Of a DNA stretch of 47,428 nt, positions 25,924 to 34,617 are shown in pieces (position 1 is the stretch's first letter; each line of letters opens with the position of its first letter). Origin of the DNA: Spirulina sp. CCY15215 (GTDB taxonomy: Bacteria; Cyanobacteriota; Cyanobacteriia; Cyanobacteriales; Spirulinaceae). The stretch is taken from assembly GCF_016888125.1 (NCBI RefSeq), contig NZ_JACSWA010000358.1, positions 1 to 47,428 of the forward strand, written 5' to 3'. The notes beneath the pieces are model-generated. The model worked only from the letters and a program-made list of their open reading frames with translations, ran no database searches and was not told the DNA's origin. The position numbers and the translations under genes are program-made.

Positions 25924-26248
25924 CCCAATCATCCTTGCTATGGTGGGAGGCAATCAGAGCATCAATTTCTTCTGTATTGGTTCGATAATAGGTTCGTGCA
26001 GCTAACAGATCAAACTGAGTTAATCCTGGAAAATCCCTCGCTAATGCGTCTTCATTCATCCCTTGTTTTGCCAGGGAAATTAACGTCCAGACTGCAATTC
26101 TCGTGTTGCGAATGCGGGCGTGACCACCACAAACACCGAGGGTTTTTTGGATGGTTTTTGCAATCAAGGTGGACTGAAACAAGGCATAATCTTCCGGTGA
26201 GAGAGCATTAACCGCTTCAGCTAGGGATTCGACTAATTTTGCGTTCAT
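25916..26248 (-). CDS. DUF433 antitoxin
   Basis: The 110-residue product carries the DUF433 core GVCGGHARIRNTRIAVWTLI and the winged-helix-like EDALARDFPGLTQFDLLAAR-TYY segment, a DNA-binding antitoxin fold. A helical N-terminal extension (about 1-35) precedes it. It precedes and overlaps the DUF5615 toxin. A decayed copy of the same gene pair, from a different lineage of the family, lies at 37372-37665. Confidence 0.85.
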   Translation of the reverse strand: MNAKLVESLAEAVNALSPEDYALFQSTLIAKTIQKTLGVCGGHARIRNTRIAVWTLISLAKQGMNEDALARDFPGLTQFDLLAARTYYRTNTEEIDALIASHHSKDDWDV

Positions 26249-26273
26249 GACCGAGAAAGTGCCAATTCACTTA

Positions 26274-27128
26274 TTAATAATGAAATGGGATGAAAATGAG
26301 AGGAAATAAAGCGATCGCCAATCCACTCCAATCTAACCATTTAAAATCGTCTAGGCGATCGGGTTCTGATAATAGAGCATCAACTCTTTCTTGTAGGCGA
26401 TCGCGGGAATAAGGGCGATTAAATTCAGCAGTAAAACTCGCAAATTCGCGGAAAGGGGCGCTTACGGTTAATAATAGGGATTCGGCTAAAACTAAGCCAT
26501 CGACTTGTTGACAAGCCCAGCGATCGGCACGTAATTCTCGCAACGCCAAAAGTTCTTGCCATAATGACTCTGTGTTGGGCAGCCAAGGGGTTATGCGACG
26601 CAACCATCCCAACCCAAAAAAGCAGAAGGTATCGCGATAATAACAGTGTGCCTGTTCGTGGTTTAAAACGGCTTGTAAATGCTCTTCATCGAGATTTTCT
26701 AATAATCCTTGACTAATTACTAATTCTGGCTTAAAAAAGCCTACTTGAGCGCTATATAAGCCGGAATCCTCTAACAAGCGTGCTTGTATTTCTTGGCGAT
26801 TGAGGTGTAATTTTATTTGAGGATAGGAACGAATCATTTTCAGAGAAGTTAACCCATCCCCTAGCACCTTCATTCCTGAAAAAAGCACGAAAACAAGATA
26901 GGCGATCGCCAGATAATAACTCAATCTTCCTGTTTCCATGCCGATCATTTGCCCGCGATAGCCCATGACTGCGATCGCGATCGCAGTCATTAATAATAAT
27001 AAGGGAGGTAACAGGAAAGCAAATAAAGCCGAGTGCCATCGATCGCCCCATGTTTGAGCATTTCCTTGCCAACTCAAACGGAAGGCGATCGCGCCACTCA
27101 AAACGATAATAATCAAGAATAAGTGCAT
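26274..27128 (-). CDS. M56 family membrane metallopeptidase
   Basis: The 284-residue product has three N-terminal hydrophobic helices, a zinc-protease core HEQAH at 157-161, a downstream glutamate in LRELRADRWA (about 198), and a last membrane helix. That is the layout of BlaR1/MecR1-type proteases without the penicillin-sensor domain. The start overlaps the BlaI stop as TAATG, so the protease is co-translated with its likely substrate, the repressor. The pair should form a membrane-signal switch that relieves repression by cutting BlaI. Known cyanobacterial relatives are near electron-transport genes, but nothing here names the target. Confidence 0.9.
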   Translation of the reverse strand: MHLFLIIIVLSGAIAFRLSWQGNAQTWGDRWHSALFAFLLPPLLLLMTAIAIAVMGYRGQMIGMETGRLSYYLAIAYLVFVLFSGMKVLGDGLTSLKMIRSYPQIKLHLNRQEIQARLLEDSGLYSAQVGFFKPELVISQGLLENLDEEHLQAVLNHEQAHCYYRDTFCFFGLGWLRRITPWLPNTESLWQELLALRELRADRWACQQVDGLVLAESLLLTVSAPFREFASFTAEFNRPYSRDRLQERVDALLSEPDRLDDFKWLDWSGLAIALFPLIFIPFHY

Positions 27129-27550
27129 TATTTTTCCTCCTCTCTTTGTTGACGAACAGCACGTAAACGAGAAGCGATCGCTTCAATTTGTTCGACACTT
27201 CCCGCATCAAGACTATCGGCGAAAGCGGCAACAATATCGGGATTACTAATCGCTAAAAAATTATTGAGGCGATCGTGAGAATGTAATACTTTGGCTTCTT
27301 GACAGGATACCAATGGAGTCCAATAAAATGCCCGGCCTCTTTTTTGACTTTTAACCCAACCTTTCTTTTCCAAACGATTGAGAACCGTTGTGACAGAAGT
27401 ATAGGCAAGTTCGCGATCGGGATCGGTTAAAATGCGTTCGTGAATATCTTTAACCGTAGCACAGTTAAAATCCCAGAGAATTTGCAGAATTTCTCGTTCT
27501 AGGGGACCGAGAGAGAGCTTTTTGGGACGGCGATCGGGGAGTGGGGACAT
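27128..27550 (-). CDS. BlaI/MecI/CopY family repressor
   Basis: The 140-residue product has the family winged helix at about 12-80: LGPLEREILQILWDFNCATV, then TSVTTVLNRLEKKGWVKSQK. A C-terminal dimer part follows. Such repressors bind paired TACA-like sites and are cut by the M56 protease. The two genes share a base (TAATG). I did not find a convincing dyad operator in the 32 bases before the gene. Confidence 0.9.
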   Translation of the reverse strand: MSPLPDRRPKKLSLGPLEREILQILWDFNCATVKDIHERILTDPDRELAYTSVTTVLNRLEKKGWVKSQKRGRAFYWTPLVSCQEAKVLHSHDRLNNFLAISNPDIVAAFADSLDAGSVEQIEAIASRLRAVRQQREEEK

Positions 27551-27582
27551 TAATTCAGTAATTCAATTAACAATTATCAATT

Positions 27583-28653
27583 CTATAAAAATGGTTGTAA
27601 AACTTCAACAGTTTTTGCTCCAGTTTTTGCCCAACTAAATTCGCTGGCACGTAATAAGCCTAATTCGCTTAAATTATCTCGGAAGGCCAGATCTGTAACC
27701 ATTGTATTCATTGCGGCAGTAATTTCTTGGCTATTGTAGGGATCGACTAAAAGGGCAGCTTCTCCGGTAACTTCAGGAAGAGAAGAAATATTTGAGGTAA
27801 TCACAGGAGTTCCGCAGGCCATAGCTTCTAAAAGAGGCAGGCCGAAACCTTCCCAAAGAGAAGGAAAAACAAGGGCGATCGCGCCATTGAGCAAAATTGG
27901 CAGTTTTTCATAGGGGACATACTCCATAAATTTGACTTCTTCTCGGATATCTAATTCCCGTGTCAATTCTTGCCAGTGGGGTGTATAACGTTCATCTGTG
28001 GGACCTGCCAGCCACAGTTCATAATCCCTACAATTGGGAAGATCCGCAAAGGCTTTGAGGAGACGTTCGATATTTTTATAGGGGTCTTGTCGTCCCAAAT
28101 AAAGAAAATAAGGGCGGCCTCGCCTCGGGATGAGTTCGACGGGGCGAAAATTTTGGCGATCGTAAGCGAGAGGAATAGGGGTGATTTTGTTGGCAGACAC
28201 ATCACAAAAGTCAATCAGATCGTTAGCAGTGGCAACAGAATTACAGATAATATGTCTGGCTTGGGAAACTACTCTCGGTAAGGCATAGCGATGATAATAA
28301 TTGAGGCGAGATTTCCGATTGGGAAACCGTAGGGGAATGAGGTCATGTACCATGACAATGAAGCGACACCGACTGTAAAGCGGGGCTTCAGGGACTGGGG
28401 AAAATAGGAGGCGCGATCGCAGTTTTCGATAAATTGCGGGGAGGCGAAATTGTGTCCATAACAAGCGTAAAATATGACCTTGAGTTCCATATTCCGGGGT
28501 TAAGTTCCTCGGAATGCGATAGCAATCATATCCGAGAATCTCTTCAGAACTTAAAAGAATTGGATCAAGAGGTTTTAACTGAGGATAAAGATTGCGAGTA
28601 TAATTAGTGATTCCCGTCGGTTTGGAAAAGAGAAATGATAGATTAACCAGCAC
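27583..28653 (-). CDS. Glycosyltransferase family 4 protein
   Basis: The 356-residue product has the GT-B fold of family 4 enzymes. The N-terminal part has VHDLIPLRFP. The C-terminal part has FLYLGRQDPYKNIERLLKAF and the nucleotide-sugar site FPSLWEGFGLPLLEAMACGT, with the conserved EX7E glutamates. It transfers a sugar from an activated donor, probably for exopolysaccharide or surface glycans; the sugar cannot be told from the sequence. It stands alone between blaI and tyrA, on the same strand, with no clear operon partners. Confidence 0.88.
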   Translation of the reverse strand: MLVNLSFLFSKPTGITNYTRNLYPQLKPLDPILLSSEEILGYDCYRIPRNLTPEYGTQGHILRLLWTQFRLPAIYRKLRSRLLFSPVPEAPLYSRCRFIVMVHDLIPLRFPNRKSRLNYYHRYALPRVVSQARHIICNSVATANDLIDFCDVSANKITPIPLAYDRQNFRPVELIPRRGRPYFLYLGRQDPYKNIERLLKAFADLPNCRDYELWLAGPTDERYTPHWQELTRELDIREEVKFMEYVPYEKLPILLNGAIALVFPSLWEGFGLPLLEAMACGTPVITSNISSLPEVTGEAALLVDPYNSQEITAAMNTMVTDLAFRDNLSELGLLRASEFSWAKTGAKTVEVLQPFL

Positions 28654-28769
28654 GAAGGCTTATCCCTTGTAATCGGTTGTGTCATCCTATAGCATATCCA
28701 TACTTTGCCGCAATTTAGTGACCTTGCCGGAATTCTCTTGTCCTCTCAGTTCTTCTTTCTGATCCTTTT

Positions 28770-29624
28770 CTAGCAACTTCTAGCAACAAATTTTTTGCGC
28801 TCAGACTCCGTATGTTGTAGAATGGCGGCCAGTTTTTGCCAGTCTTCTTGTTCGATCGCCGTTATTAACCCATCTAAATTTTGACGATAGCGGGAAAGCG
28901 ATCGCAATATCTCCTCTCGATTAGAACGGGCGATCTCAACTCCTAATTCTGGATTGCCTCCTCCGACGCGACTGGTATCGCGAAACCCAGAACCGGCAAA
29001 CTGTTGCGCCAATTGTAGAACTTCCTCCTCTTCTTCCCCCAAACAACTCTCGATCAACCCCGCACTTGCCAATAAAGGGAGATGAGAAATCCAGGCTACA
29101 GCGCGATCGTGCTGTTGAGGAGAGCAAAAATATAATCTTGCACCGATCGCCCCGATAATCTCCTCTAATTGCGCGATCGCCCTAGTCGATGTACTCTCAA
29201 CAGGAGTCAAAACATAAGGGGTATTCACAAACAAGTTTCGTTGTGCTGCGTCAATGCCTTGTGACTCGGTTCCTGCCATAGGATGCCCACCCAGGAAATT
29301 CGGACACCAAGGCATTATTGCCTCTACGATCGGGGTTTTTACTGACCCCACATCCGTCACGATCGCCTCGGGGGAAAGATGGGGAAGGAGGGCGGCGATC
29401 GTTGGCGCGATCGCCCGAATTGGCGTACAAATGAAAATAACTTCCGCCGTCGCTAATTGCGATAAGTGTATGCTGGCTTCATCAGCAACTTTTCGTAAAA
29501 CAGCAGTTTGGCAAGTTTGTCGCTTGCGGGAAACCCCGATCACTCGGTATCCTTGCGATCGCAAATCTAATCCCAAAGAGCCACCAATTAACCCCAAACC
29601 CACAATTCCAACAGTTGTACCCAC
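28770..29624 (-). CDS. tyrA: Prephenate/arogenate dehydrogenase
   Basis: The 284-residue product catalyses the oxidative decarboxylation in tyrosine synthesis (in cyanobacteria usually arogenate to tyrosine with NADP). A dinucleotide site GIVGLGLIGGS at 6-16 opens the protein. VTDVGSVKTPI and FLGGHPMAGTESQG carry the substrate-binding histidine, and WISHLPLLASAGL the second one. The basic residue after the first strand (VSRKRQ) suits NADP. No ACT domain is present, so feedback control is probably absent or indirect. Confidence 0.9.
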   Translation of the reverse strand: MGTTVGIVGLGLIGGSLGLDLRSQGYRVIGVSRKRQTCQTAVLRKVADEASIHLSQLATAEVIFICTPIRAIAPTIAALLPHLSPEAIVTDVGSVKTPIVEAIMPWCPNFLGGHPMAGTESQGIDAAQRNLFVNTPYVLTPVESTSTRAIAQLEEIIGAIGARLYFCSPQQHDRAVAWISHLPLLASAGLIESCLGEEEEEVLQLAQQFAGSGFRDTSRVGGGNPELGVEIARSNREEILRSLSRYRQNLDGLITAIEQEDWQKLAAILQHTESERKKFVARSC

Positions 29625-29654
29625 AGTTTGTTCTACTTAAGACTTACGCATTAA

Positions 29655-29745
29655 CGGGCAAGATGCCCGCACTACTATAACAGGAGAATACCGTAGTGGG
29701 AGCGTCTCGCTCCCTAAGCGTCTCGCTCCCTAAGCGTCTCGCTAC
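29655..29745. repeat. Dispersed palindromic repeat with triplicated GCGTCTCGCTCCCTAA
   Basis: CGGGCAAGATGCCCG is followed by CACTAC-N-GTAGTG arms and by AGCGTCTCGCTCCCTA repeated in tandem. The block is related to the one at 97-165 (shared GTAGTGGGAGC and GAGCGAGACGCTCCC parts). It fills most of the 176-base gap between tyrA and the pentapeptide gene. Confidence 0.8.
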
Positions 29746-29800
29746 TCTCAAAACATTGGCTTTACTCTATTAAAACGCAAAACTTTGCCACTCCCCCACC

Positions 29801-31420
29801 ATGAACGTTAAAGAACTACGCCGCTTATACGCCTCGGGAACAAGAAACTTTAGCAATATTGATCTCAATGAAGCTAATTTAAGAAATATTAATCTCAGTG
29901 GGGCAGATTTAAGAGGAGCAAAACTCAATGTCGTTAACCTAAGCGGGGCCAATTTAAGCGGGGCCAATTTAAGCGGGGCAAAACTCAATGTGGCCAGATT
30001 GAGTGGAGCAAATTTATCGAAAGCAATTCTCAATCATACTCACTTTAATGTTGCCAATCTCATTCGCGCTGATTTGCGAGAAGCCGAATTTATAGAGGCT
30101 CTCATTATTCGTGCCGAACTTATTCGAGCAGATTTAAGTGGGGCGAACTTAAGTGGATCAAACTTAGAAGGAACGGACTTGCGGGAAGCGAATCTCCGGG
30201 AAGCAACCCTCAGTTATTGCAATTTGAGCGAGGCTAATTTACGGGGAGCATTTCTCACGGAAAGCGTACTCGAACAAGCAACGTTAAGTGGTGCGGATTT
30301 AAGGCGGGCGGATTTACAAAGAGCAAATATAAGAGAGGCGGATTTATCCCAATCTACCCTAACACGAGCAATTTTGAGTGGGGCGGATCTGCGCGGGGCA
30401 AATTTGCGCTGGACGGATTTAAGCGGGGCAGATTTACGCTGGGCGGATTTAAGTGATGCTAAATTAAGCGGTGCGAATCTTACCGGAGCCGATCTTAGCC
30501 ATGCTAATTTGGTCAATGCCAGCTTAGTACATTCGGATCTGAGCCGCGCTCGTTTAATTCAGGCAGAATGGACGGGAGCCGATCTCACAGGAGCTACTCT
30601 CACAGGAAGTAAAATCTATAATGTCTCTCACTTTGGCTTGAAAACTGAAGGTATTTCTTGTGACTGGGTAGATTTGAGTCCCGAGGGAGATGAGAGTCAA
30701 GTTTATCGTCTCGATACGGATAAAACCCAGAAATTTTTCAATAAAACGCCCCCAACCGTACAAGTGACAATCGATTCTCCGTTCAATCTTTATGCAAATT
30801 TAGCCCTTGCAACCATTTACCACCAGATTTCTTTAGCCAATCCAAAGTTGGAAAAACCGCCCAGCATTAAAGTGAGTTCTCGCCGTACTTATCTAACTTT
30901 CAAGACCGATAATAATGAAGATTTGTTCTTAACGGCATATTATGCAACCCTCCCTTTTCGAGATTGTAAAGCTGTAGAGCGCAATTTAAGGATATTATTG
31001 CAGACAGTACAAATGCAGAAAAATGGGGTTTTCAAAACAACACAACACAAACATTTGCGAGAATTGGGTATGGAACTATCCGAGGCGATCGCCGCTCTTG
31101 AAGCCATCGAAAAGGATAAAATGAACTTATTACCCGATGAAGCCAGAGAGTTTCTCAATGCCTCCACTTATACAGTAATTAGCAATTCTCGCAATAAACA
31201 GGTTGATGTTTATCATAATCCTGAGTTTGGTCAGCATTTCTCAGCTAATCCAACTCTACTTGAGAGTACGATTCGCAAGAATGCTTTAGGGAAAGAGTTG
31301 GTTTTACCCCCCACTAACATTTTAGTTCAGTTCATCCAAGATTTTTTCTATGATTTCGATATTTTGGGGCGATCTCATGAGAGAATAAACAATAGGCAAT
31401 GGGCAACCAAAAAACTCTAA
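29801..31420 (+). CDS. Pentapeptide repeat protein with C-terminal domain
   Basis: Residues about 15-275 are nearly continuous A(D/N)LXX pentapeptides (LSGANLSGANLSGAKLNVAR and similar), which fold as a right-handed square beta helix. The last 260 residues (about 300-539) form a separate non-repeat domain with SPFNLYANLALATIYHQIS and DLFLTAYYATLPFRDCKAVE, which I do not recognise. Pentapeptide proteins can bind gyrase or act as scaffolds; no evidence selects one here. It starts after the repeat block and has no operon partner. No signal peptide. Confidence 0.9.
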   Translation: MNVKELRRLYASGTRNFSNIDLNEANLRNINLSGADLRGAKLNVVNLSGANLSGANLSGAKLNVARLSGANLSKAILNHTHFNVANLIRADLREAEFIEALIIRAELIRADLSGANLSGSNLEGTDLREANLREATLSYCNLSEANLRGAFLTESVLEQATLSGADLRRADLQRANIREADLSQSTLTRAILSGADLRGANLRWTDLSGADLRWADLSDAKLSGANLTGADLSHANLVNASLVHSDLSRARLIQAEWTGADLTGATLTGSKIYNVSHFGLKTEGISCDWVDLSPEGDESQVYRLDTDKTQKFFNKTPPTVQVTIDSPFNLYANLALATIYHQISLANPKLEKPPSIKVSSRRTYLTFKTDNNEDLFLTAYYATLPFRDCKAVERNLRILLQTVQMQKNGVFKTTQHKHLRELGMELSEAIAALEAIEKDKMNLLPDEAREFLNASTYTVISNSRNKQVDVYHNPEFGQHFSANPTLLESTIRKNALGKELVLPPTNILVQFIQDFFYDFDILGRSHERINNRQWATKKL

Positions 31421-31458
31421 AAACAAAGTTGAGAGTTTGATTCCTATTCCTTCTTCAT

Positions 31459-31500
31459 TGATAACTGATAACTGATAACTGATAACTAATAACCGATAAA
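31459..31500. repeat. Heptamer tandem repeat (STRR) before speE
   Basis: Four perfect TGATAAC heptamers (31459-31486) are followed by TAATAAC and CGATAAA, ending on the base before the speE ATG. Short tandemly repeated heptamers are typical of filamentous cyanobacteria. Here they occupy the place where a ribosome site would be. Confidence 0.9.
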
Positions 31501-32448
31501 ATGGCAGGAAGCGAAGTTAAAGCAGATGCGTGGATTAAAGAGTACATCACCCCCTGGGATGTATACGAGCATGGCATTCAACAACTGATTGCCTATAAAA
31601 AGACAGCTTTTCAGGAAATGTACATCATTGAAACAGGAGTATATGGAAAAGGTCTGATTCTGGATGGTAAATGGCAGTCTTGTACTGGGGATGAATTTCT
31701 CTATCACGAACCCCTCGTTCATCCTGCTTTATTATCTCATCAATCCCCTAAAAATGCCCTTGTTCTCGGGGGAGGAGAAGGGGCGACTATTCGCGAAATT
31801 TTGCGTTGGAATACCATCGAAAGAGTGGTAATGGTAGATATTGATGGGGAAGTTGTAGAAGCGTGCAAGGAACATCTTCCGGAAATGCACCAAGGTGCTT
31901 TTGAAGATCCCCGTTTAGAGTTAGTCATTGGCGATGCGTTAAAATATATTGATGAAACTCAAGAAAAATGGGATATTGTCATTTCCGATCTTTCCGATCC
32001 TATTGAAGAAGGTCCTTCTTTTCAACTGTTTACCAAAGAGTATTTTGAGCAAATTAAAGGGGTGATGGCACCAGATGGCTTTTTTGTGGTACAAGCGGGT
32101 CCGGTTGCTATTGGAGAAATAAAATTACACGCCCGTTTGGTGAATACTTTAAAAACAGTTTTTCCTAATGTTATCTCCTATAATTCTGCTGTTCCAACTT
32201 ATGCAGTTCCTTGGGGTTTTGCTCTCGCTTCTAACCAACTTATTGATACTCGTCCCGATCCCGAGGCGATCGATCGCCTATTAGCAGAAAAAACCAAAGG
32301 AGGATTGAAACTGATTGATGGGATTACTTATTTAGGATTAGTACAAACCCCGAAATACGTTCGTAATGCGATCGCGGAATATACAGAAGTTTACACCCTC
32401 AAAGAACCTCCGAAGTTTTTTGGTAAAGGAGTTATTAAGGATCATTAA
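31501..32448 (+). CDS. speE: Spermidine synthase (polyamine aminopropyltransferase)
   Basis: It transfers the aminopropyl group of decarboxylated S-adenosylmethionine to a polyamine. The methyltransferase-like fold has VLGGGEGATIREILRW, VVMVDIDGEVVEACKEHLPE and IGDALKYI. The catalytic aspartate lies in ISDLSDPIEEGPSFQLFTKE. The N-terminal beta domain (YKKTAFQEMYIIE, GLILDGKWQS) is complete at 315 residues. The start codon directly follows a heptamer repeat, so translation may begin without a Shine-Dalgarno site. The 3' end overlaps the orphan antitoxin gene on the other strand by 14 bases. Confidence 0.93.
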   Translation: MAGSEVKADAWIKEYITPWDVYEHGIQQLIAYKKTAFQEMYIIETGVYGKGLILDGKWQSCTGDEFLYHEPLVHPALLSHQSPKNALVLGGGEGATIREILRWNTIERVVMVDIDGEVVEACKEHLPEMHQGAFEDPRLELVIGDALKYIDETQEKWDIVISDLSDPIEEGPSFQLFTKEYFEQIKGVMAPDGFFVVQAGPVAIGEIKLHARLVNTLKTVFPNVISYNSAVPTYAVPWGFALASNQLIDTRPDPEAIDRLLAEKTKGGLKLIDGITYLGLVQTPKYVRNAIAEYTEVYTLKEPPKFFGKGVIKDH

Positions 32449-32623
32449 AATCCTCACTCATCCAAATCTGCCCTTGGTATAAACCAGGAGTACGGGGCAA
32501 ATTTTCTGAATCAGAGACGGTTGTAGAAGCAATTTTGTTCAATTGGATAAAATCAAGAACTTTCACAAGCAATGGTTCCGGTGCTGATGCTAATTCAGTC
32601 ACTATTTTTTCTAAAAGAGTCAT
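32435..32623 (-). CDS. Orphan DUF2281-like antitoxin
   Basis: The 62-residue product has LLEKIVTELASAPEPLLVKV, the DUF2281 pattern, and ends in an acidic LYQGQIWMSEDFNDP tail. In such pairs the toxin gene follows directly; here the 3' end runs into speE, so no toxin exists. It could be an anti-toxin guard acting on toxins elsewhere or a leftover. Its 3' end overlaps speE by 14 bases. Confidence 0.65.
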   Translation of the reverse strand: MTLLEKIVTELASAPEPLLVKVLDFIQLNKIASTTVSDSENLPRTPGLYQGQIWMSEDFNDP

Positions 32624-32698
32624 TGTTATATTGGATTTACCGATCGCACTTTTTCTCTATTCTAACCCGAGTTGCTAGTTACAAATATTATGTGTGTC

Positions 32699-32826
32699 GA
32701 TCCCCCTAAATCCCCCTTAATAAGGGGGACTTCCGGATTCTCCCCCTTTATCCCCCTCTTATCCCCCTTGAAAAGGGGGAGGATAGAGGATGCTTCGCTT
32801 TTCAAGGACGGGGGCTGGGGGGGATC
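32699..32826. repeat. C/G-rich palindromic repeat element
   Basis: An element opens with GATCCCCCTAAATCCCCC and closes with CTGGGGGGGATC, giving outer inverted ends. Inside are CCCCCTTAATAAGGGGG (a perfect palindrome) and two more CCCCCTT-AAGGGGG pairs. It belongs to the same family as the insertion inside gltS (15724-15792). It is intergenic, between the orphan antitoxin and lnt, a gap of about 300 bases that holds nothing else recognisable. Confidence 0.85.
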
Positions 32827-32948
32827 AAATTGATAATTAGCAAGTTGAGTTATTCTACGAGATTGTAATGCGATTCATGACCAAATTTCCTCAAATTCTG
32901 CAAATTAGACTCTAAAATGAGTCATTGTTCTTTCTGAATAGTGCTTTA

Positions 32949-34508
32949 ATGCGATCGCTTTCTTGGCCTAACTCTTTACAATTCTTATCGATTCCCTCCT
33001 ATCCTCAACTTATTTTTGCCTTACTGGGGGGCGTTTTCATGGGCTTGACCATTGCCCCCGTAGAAGCCTTTCCCTTGGCATGGATTGCCTTAATACCCCT
33101 TTGGATAGTCACGATCCGCGCCTCTCGTAAAATGGCGATTTTCGCCGCGATCGCCTGGGGATTTGGCTATTATGGGTTAGCGCTATTTTGGATTACAGGA
33201 ATTCACCCGATGACCTGGTTGGGAGTGCCTTGGTTGGGAAGTATCGCGATCGCGCTATTTTGTTGGCTTTTTATTACATTTTGGGGAACAGGTTTAGTCG
33301 TTGTTTGGTCAATTTTATTACCCAAAACGAACCATAAAAAAGGATTATTGTCAAGTTTATTAAGAGTTTTAATCGGTACATCAATTTGGTGCGTTTTCGA
33401 GACAATTTGGAGTTATACCCCTTTATGGTGGTCGCCGTTAGCTTATACTCAAAGCCCCCATAATTTAATCATTCTTCACTTAGGCCAAATATCGGGAACA
33501 ACGGCGGTAACTGGGGCAATTGTTGCGGTGAATGGGTTGTTAGCAGAAGCCTTAATCTTGAAAGAGAAAAAATGGCAATTAACCGGAATTGCGATCGCCT
33601 TACTCATCGGCTTACATGGATTAGGTTTGAGTTTCTACAATCGCCCGCTTTTGAATCAAAATCCTTTGAGAGTGGGGATTATTCAAGGCAATATTCCCAA
33701 TGAAATTAAACTCAACCCGGAAGGATGGTATAAAGCCATTGAAGGTTATACTTCAGGCTATAAAGAATTAAGCGATCGCGGTGTCGATGCCGTGCTAACA
33801 CCAGAAACAGCGTTACCCTTTGTTTGGCAAGATCGGGGACAATTTACAAGCTCATTTTATCAGGCTATTTTAGAGAAAGGCGTATTAGCATGGGTAGGCG
33901 GTTTTACCCAAGAAGATAATAAAATCACCAATAGTTTATTTACCGTAACAGGAGCAGGAAAAACCGTCAGTCATTATGATAAAGTCAAACTTGTTCCTTT
34001 AGGAGAATATATCCCCTTGCAACAAATTTTAGGGAAATTTATCAATCGTCTTTCTCCCTTAGAAGCAACTTTAATTCCAGGAAAACCCACGCAAATTTTT
34101 GAGACTCCCTTTGGACGAGCAATTGTGGGAATTTGTTACGAATCTGCCTTTTCTTATCACTTCCAACGACAAGCCGCACAAGGAGGAGAATTTATTCTAA
34201 CTGCGTCCAATAATGCCCATTATAGCGAAGTCATGCCCGCCCAACATCATGCCCTAGATGTCATGCGAGCCATTGAAAACGATCGCTGGGCAGTTCGTGC
34301 CACAAATACAGGCTATTCTGGTATTGTCGATCCTCATGGCAAGACCTTATGGAGATCGGGAATTAATACCTATGAATTGCATGACGCAACAATTTATCGG
34401 CGCACCACAAAAACATTATATGTGCGTTGGGGAGATTGGTTAACTTGGTGCTTTTTGGGGTTGGGGGCGATCGCTTTGTTTCTGAATAAGACCAAGATTT
34501 TCGATTGA
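32949..34508 (+). CDS. lnt: Apolipoprotein N-acyltransferase
   Basis: Lnt adds the third acyl chain to the N-terminal cysteine of lipoproteins in the plasma membrane. Several N-terminal membrane helices (about 15-210) are followed by a nitrilase-like periplasmic domain. Its catalytic Glu is in LTPETALPFV, the Lys in KVKLVPLGEYIP and the Cys in VGICYESAF. A last helix (GLGAIALFL) ends the 519 residues. The frame also offers a TTG at 32925; the ATG at 32949 is preferred. Lipoproteins such as the DUF547 product at 376 would be substrates. Confidence 0.92.
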   Translation: MRSLSWPNSLQFLSIPSYPQLIFALLGGVFMGLTIAPVEAFPLAWIALIPLWIVTIRASRKMAIFAAIAWGFGYYGLALFWITGIHPMTWLGVPWLGSIAIALFCWLFITFWGTGLVVVWSILLPKTNHKKGLLSSLLRVLIGTSIWCVFETIWSYTPLWWSPLAYTQSPHNLIILHLGQISGTTAVTGAIVAVNGLLAEALILKEKKWQLTGIAIALLIGLHGLGLSFYNRPLLNQNPLRVGIIQGNIPNEIKLNPEGWYKAIEGYTSGYKELSDRGVDAVLTPETALPFVWQDRGQFTSSFYQAILEKGVLAWVGGFTQEDNKITNSLFTVTGAGKTVSHYDKVKLVPLGEYIPLQQILGKFINRLSPLEATLIPGKPTQIFETPFGRAIVGICYESAFSYHFQRQAAQGGEFILTASNNAHYSEVMPAQHHALDVMRAIENDRWAVRATNTGYSGIVDPHGKTLWRSGINTYELHDATIYRRTTKTLYVRWGDWLTWCFLGLGAIALFLNKTKIFD

Positions 34509-34617
34509 GGTAGAATTTGCTTTTAAAGCGATCGCGAAACTCAATAAATTTTCTCAAAATTATCATAATTTACCGATAACAGGTTAAAATAAATTCTCTT
34601 TGTAGCAAACCAACTTT

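Noticed and set aside
30214-30516. Ala/Pro/Lys-rich minus-strand frame in the pentapeptide gene
   Set aside because: Antisense of the repetitive pentapeptide codons; no independent signals.
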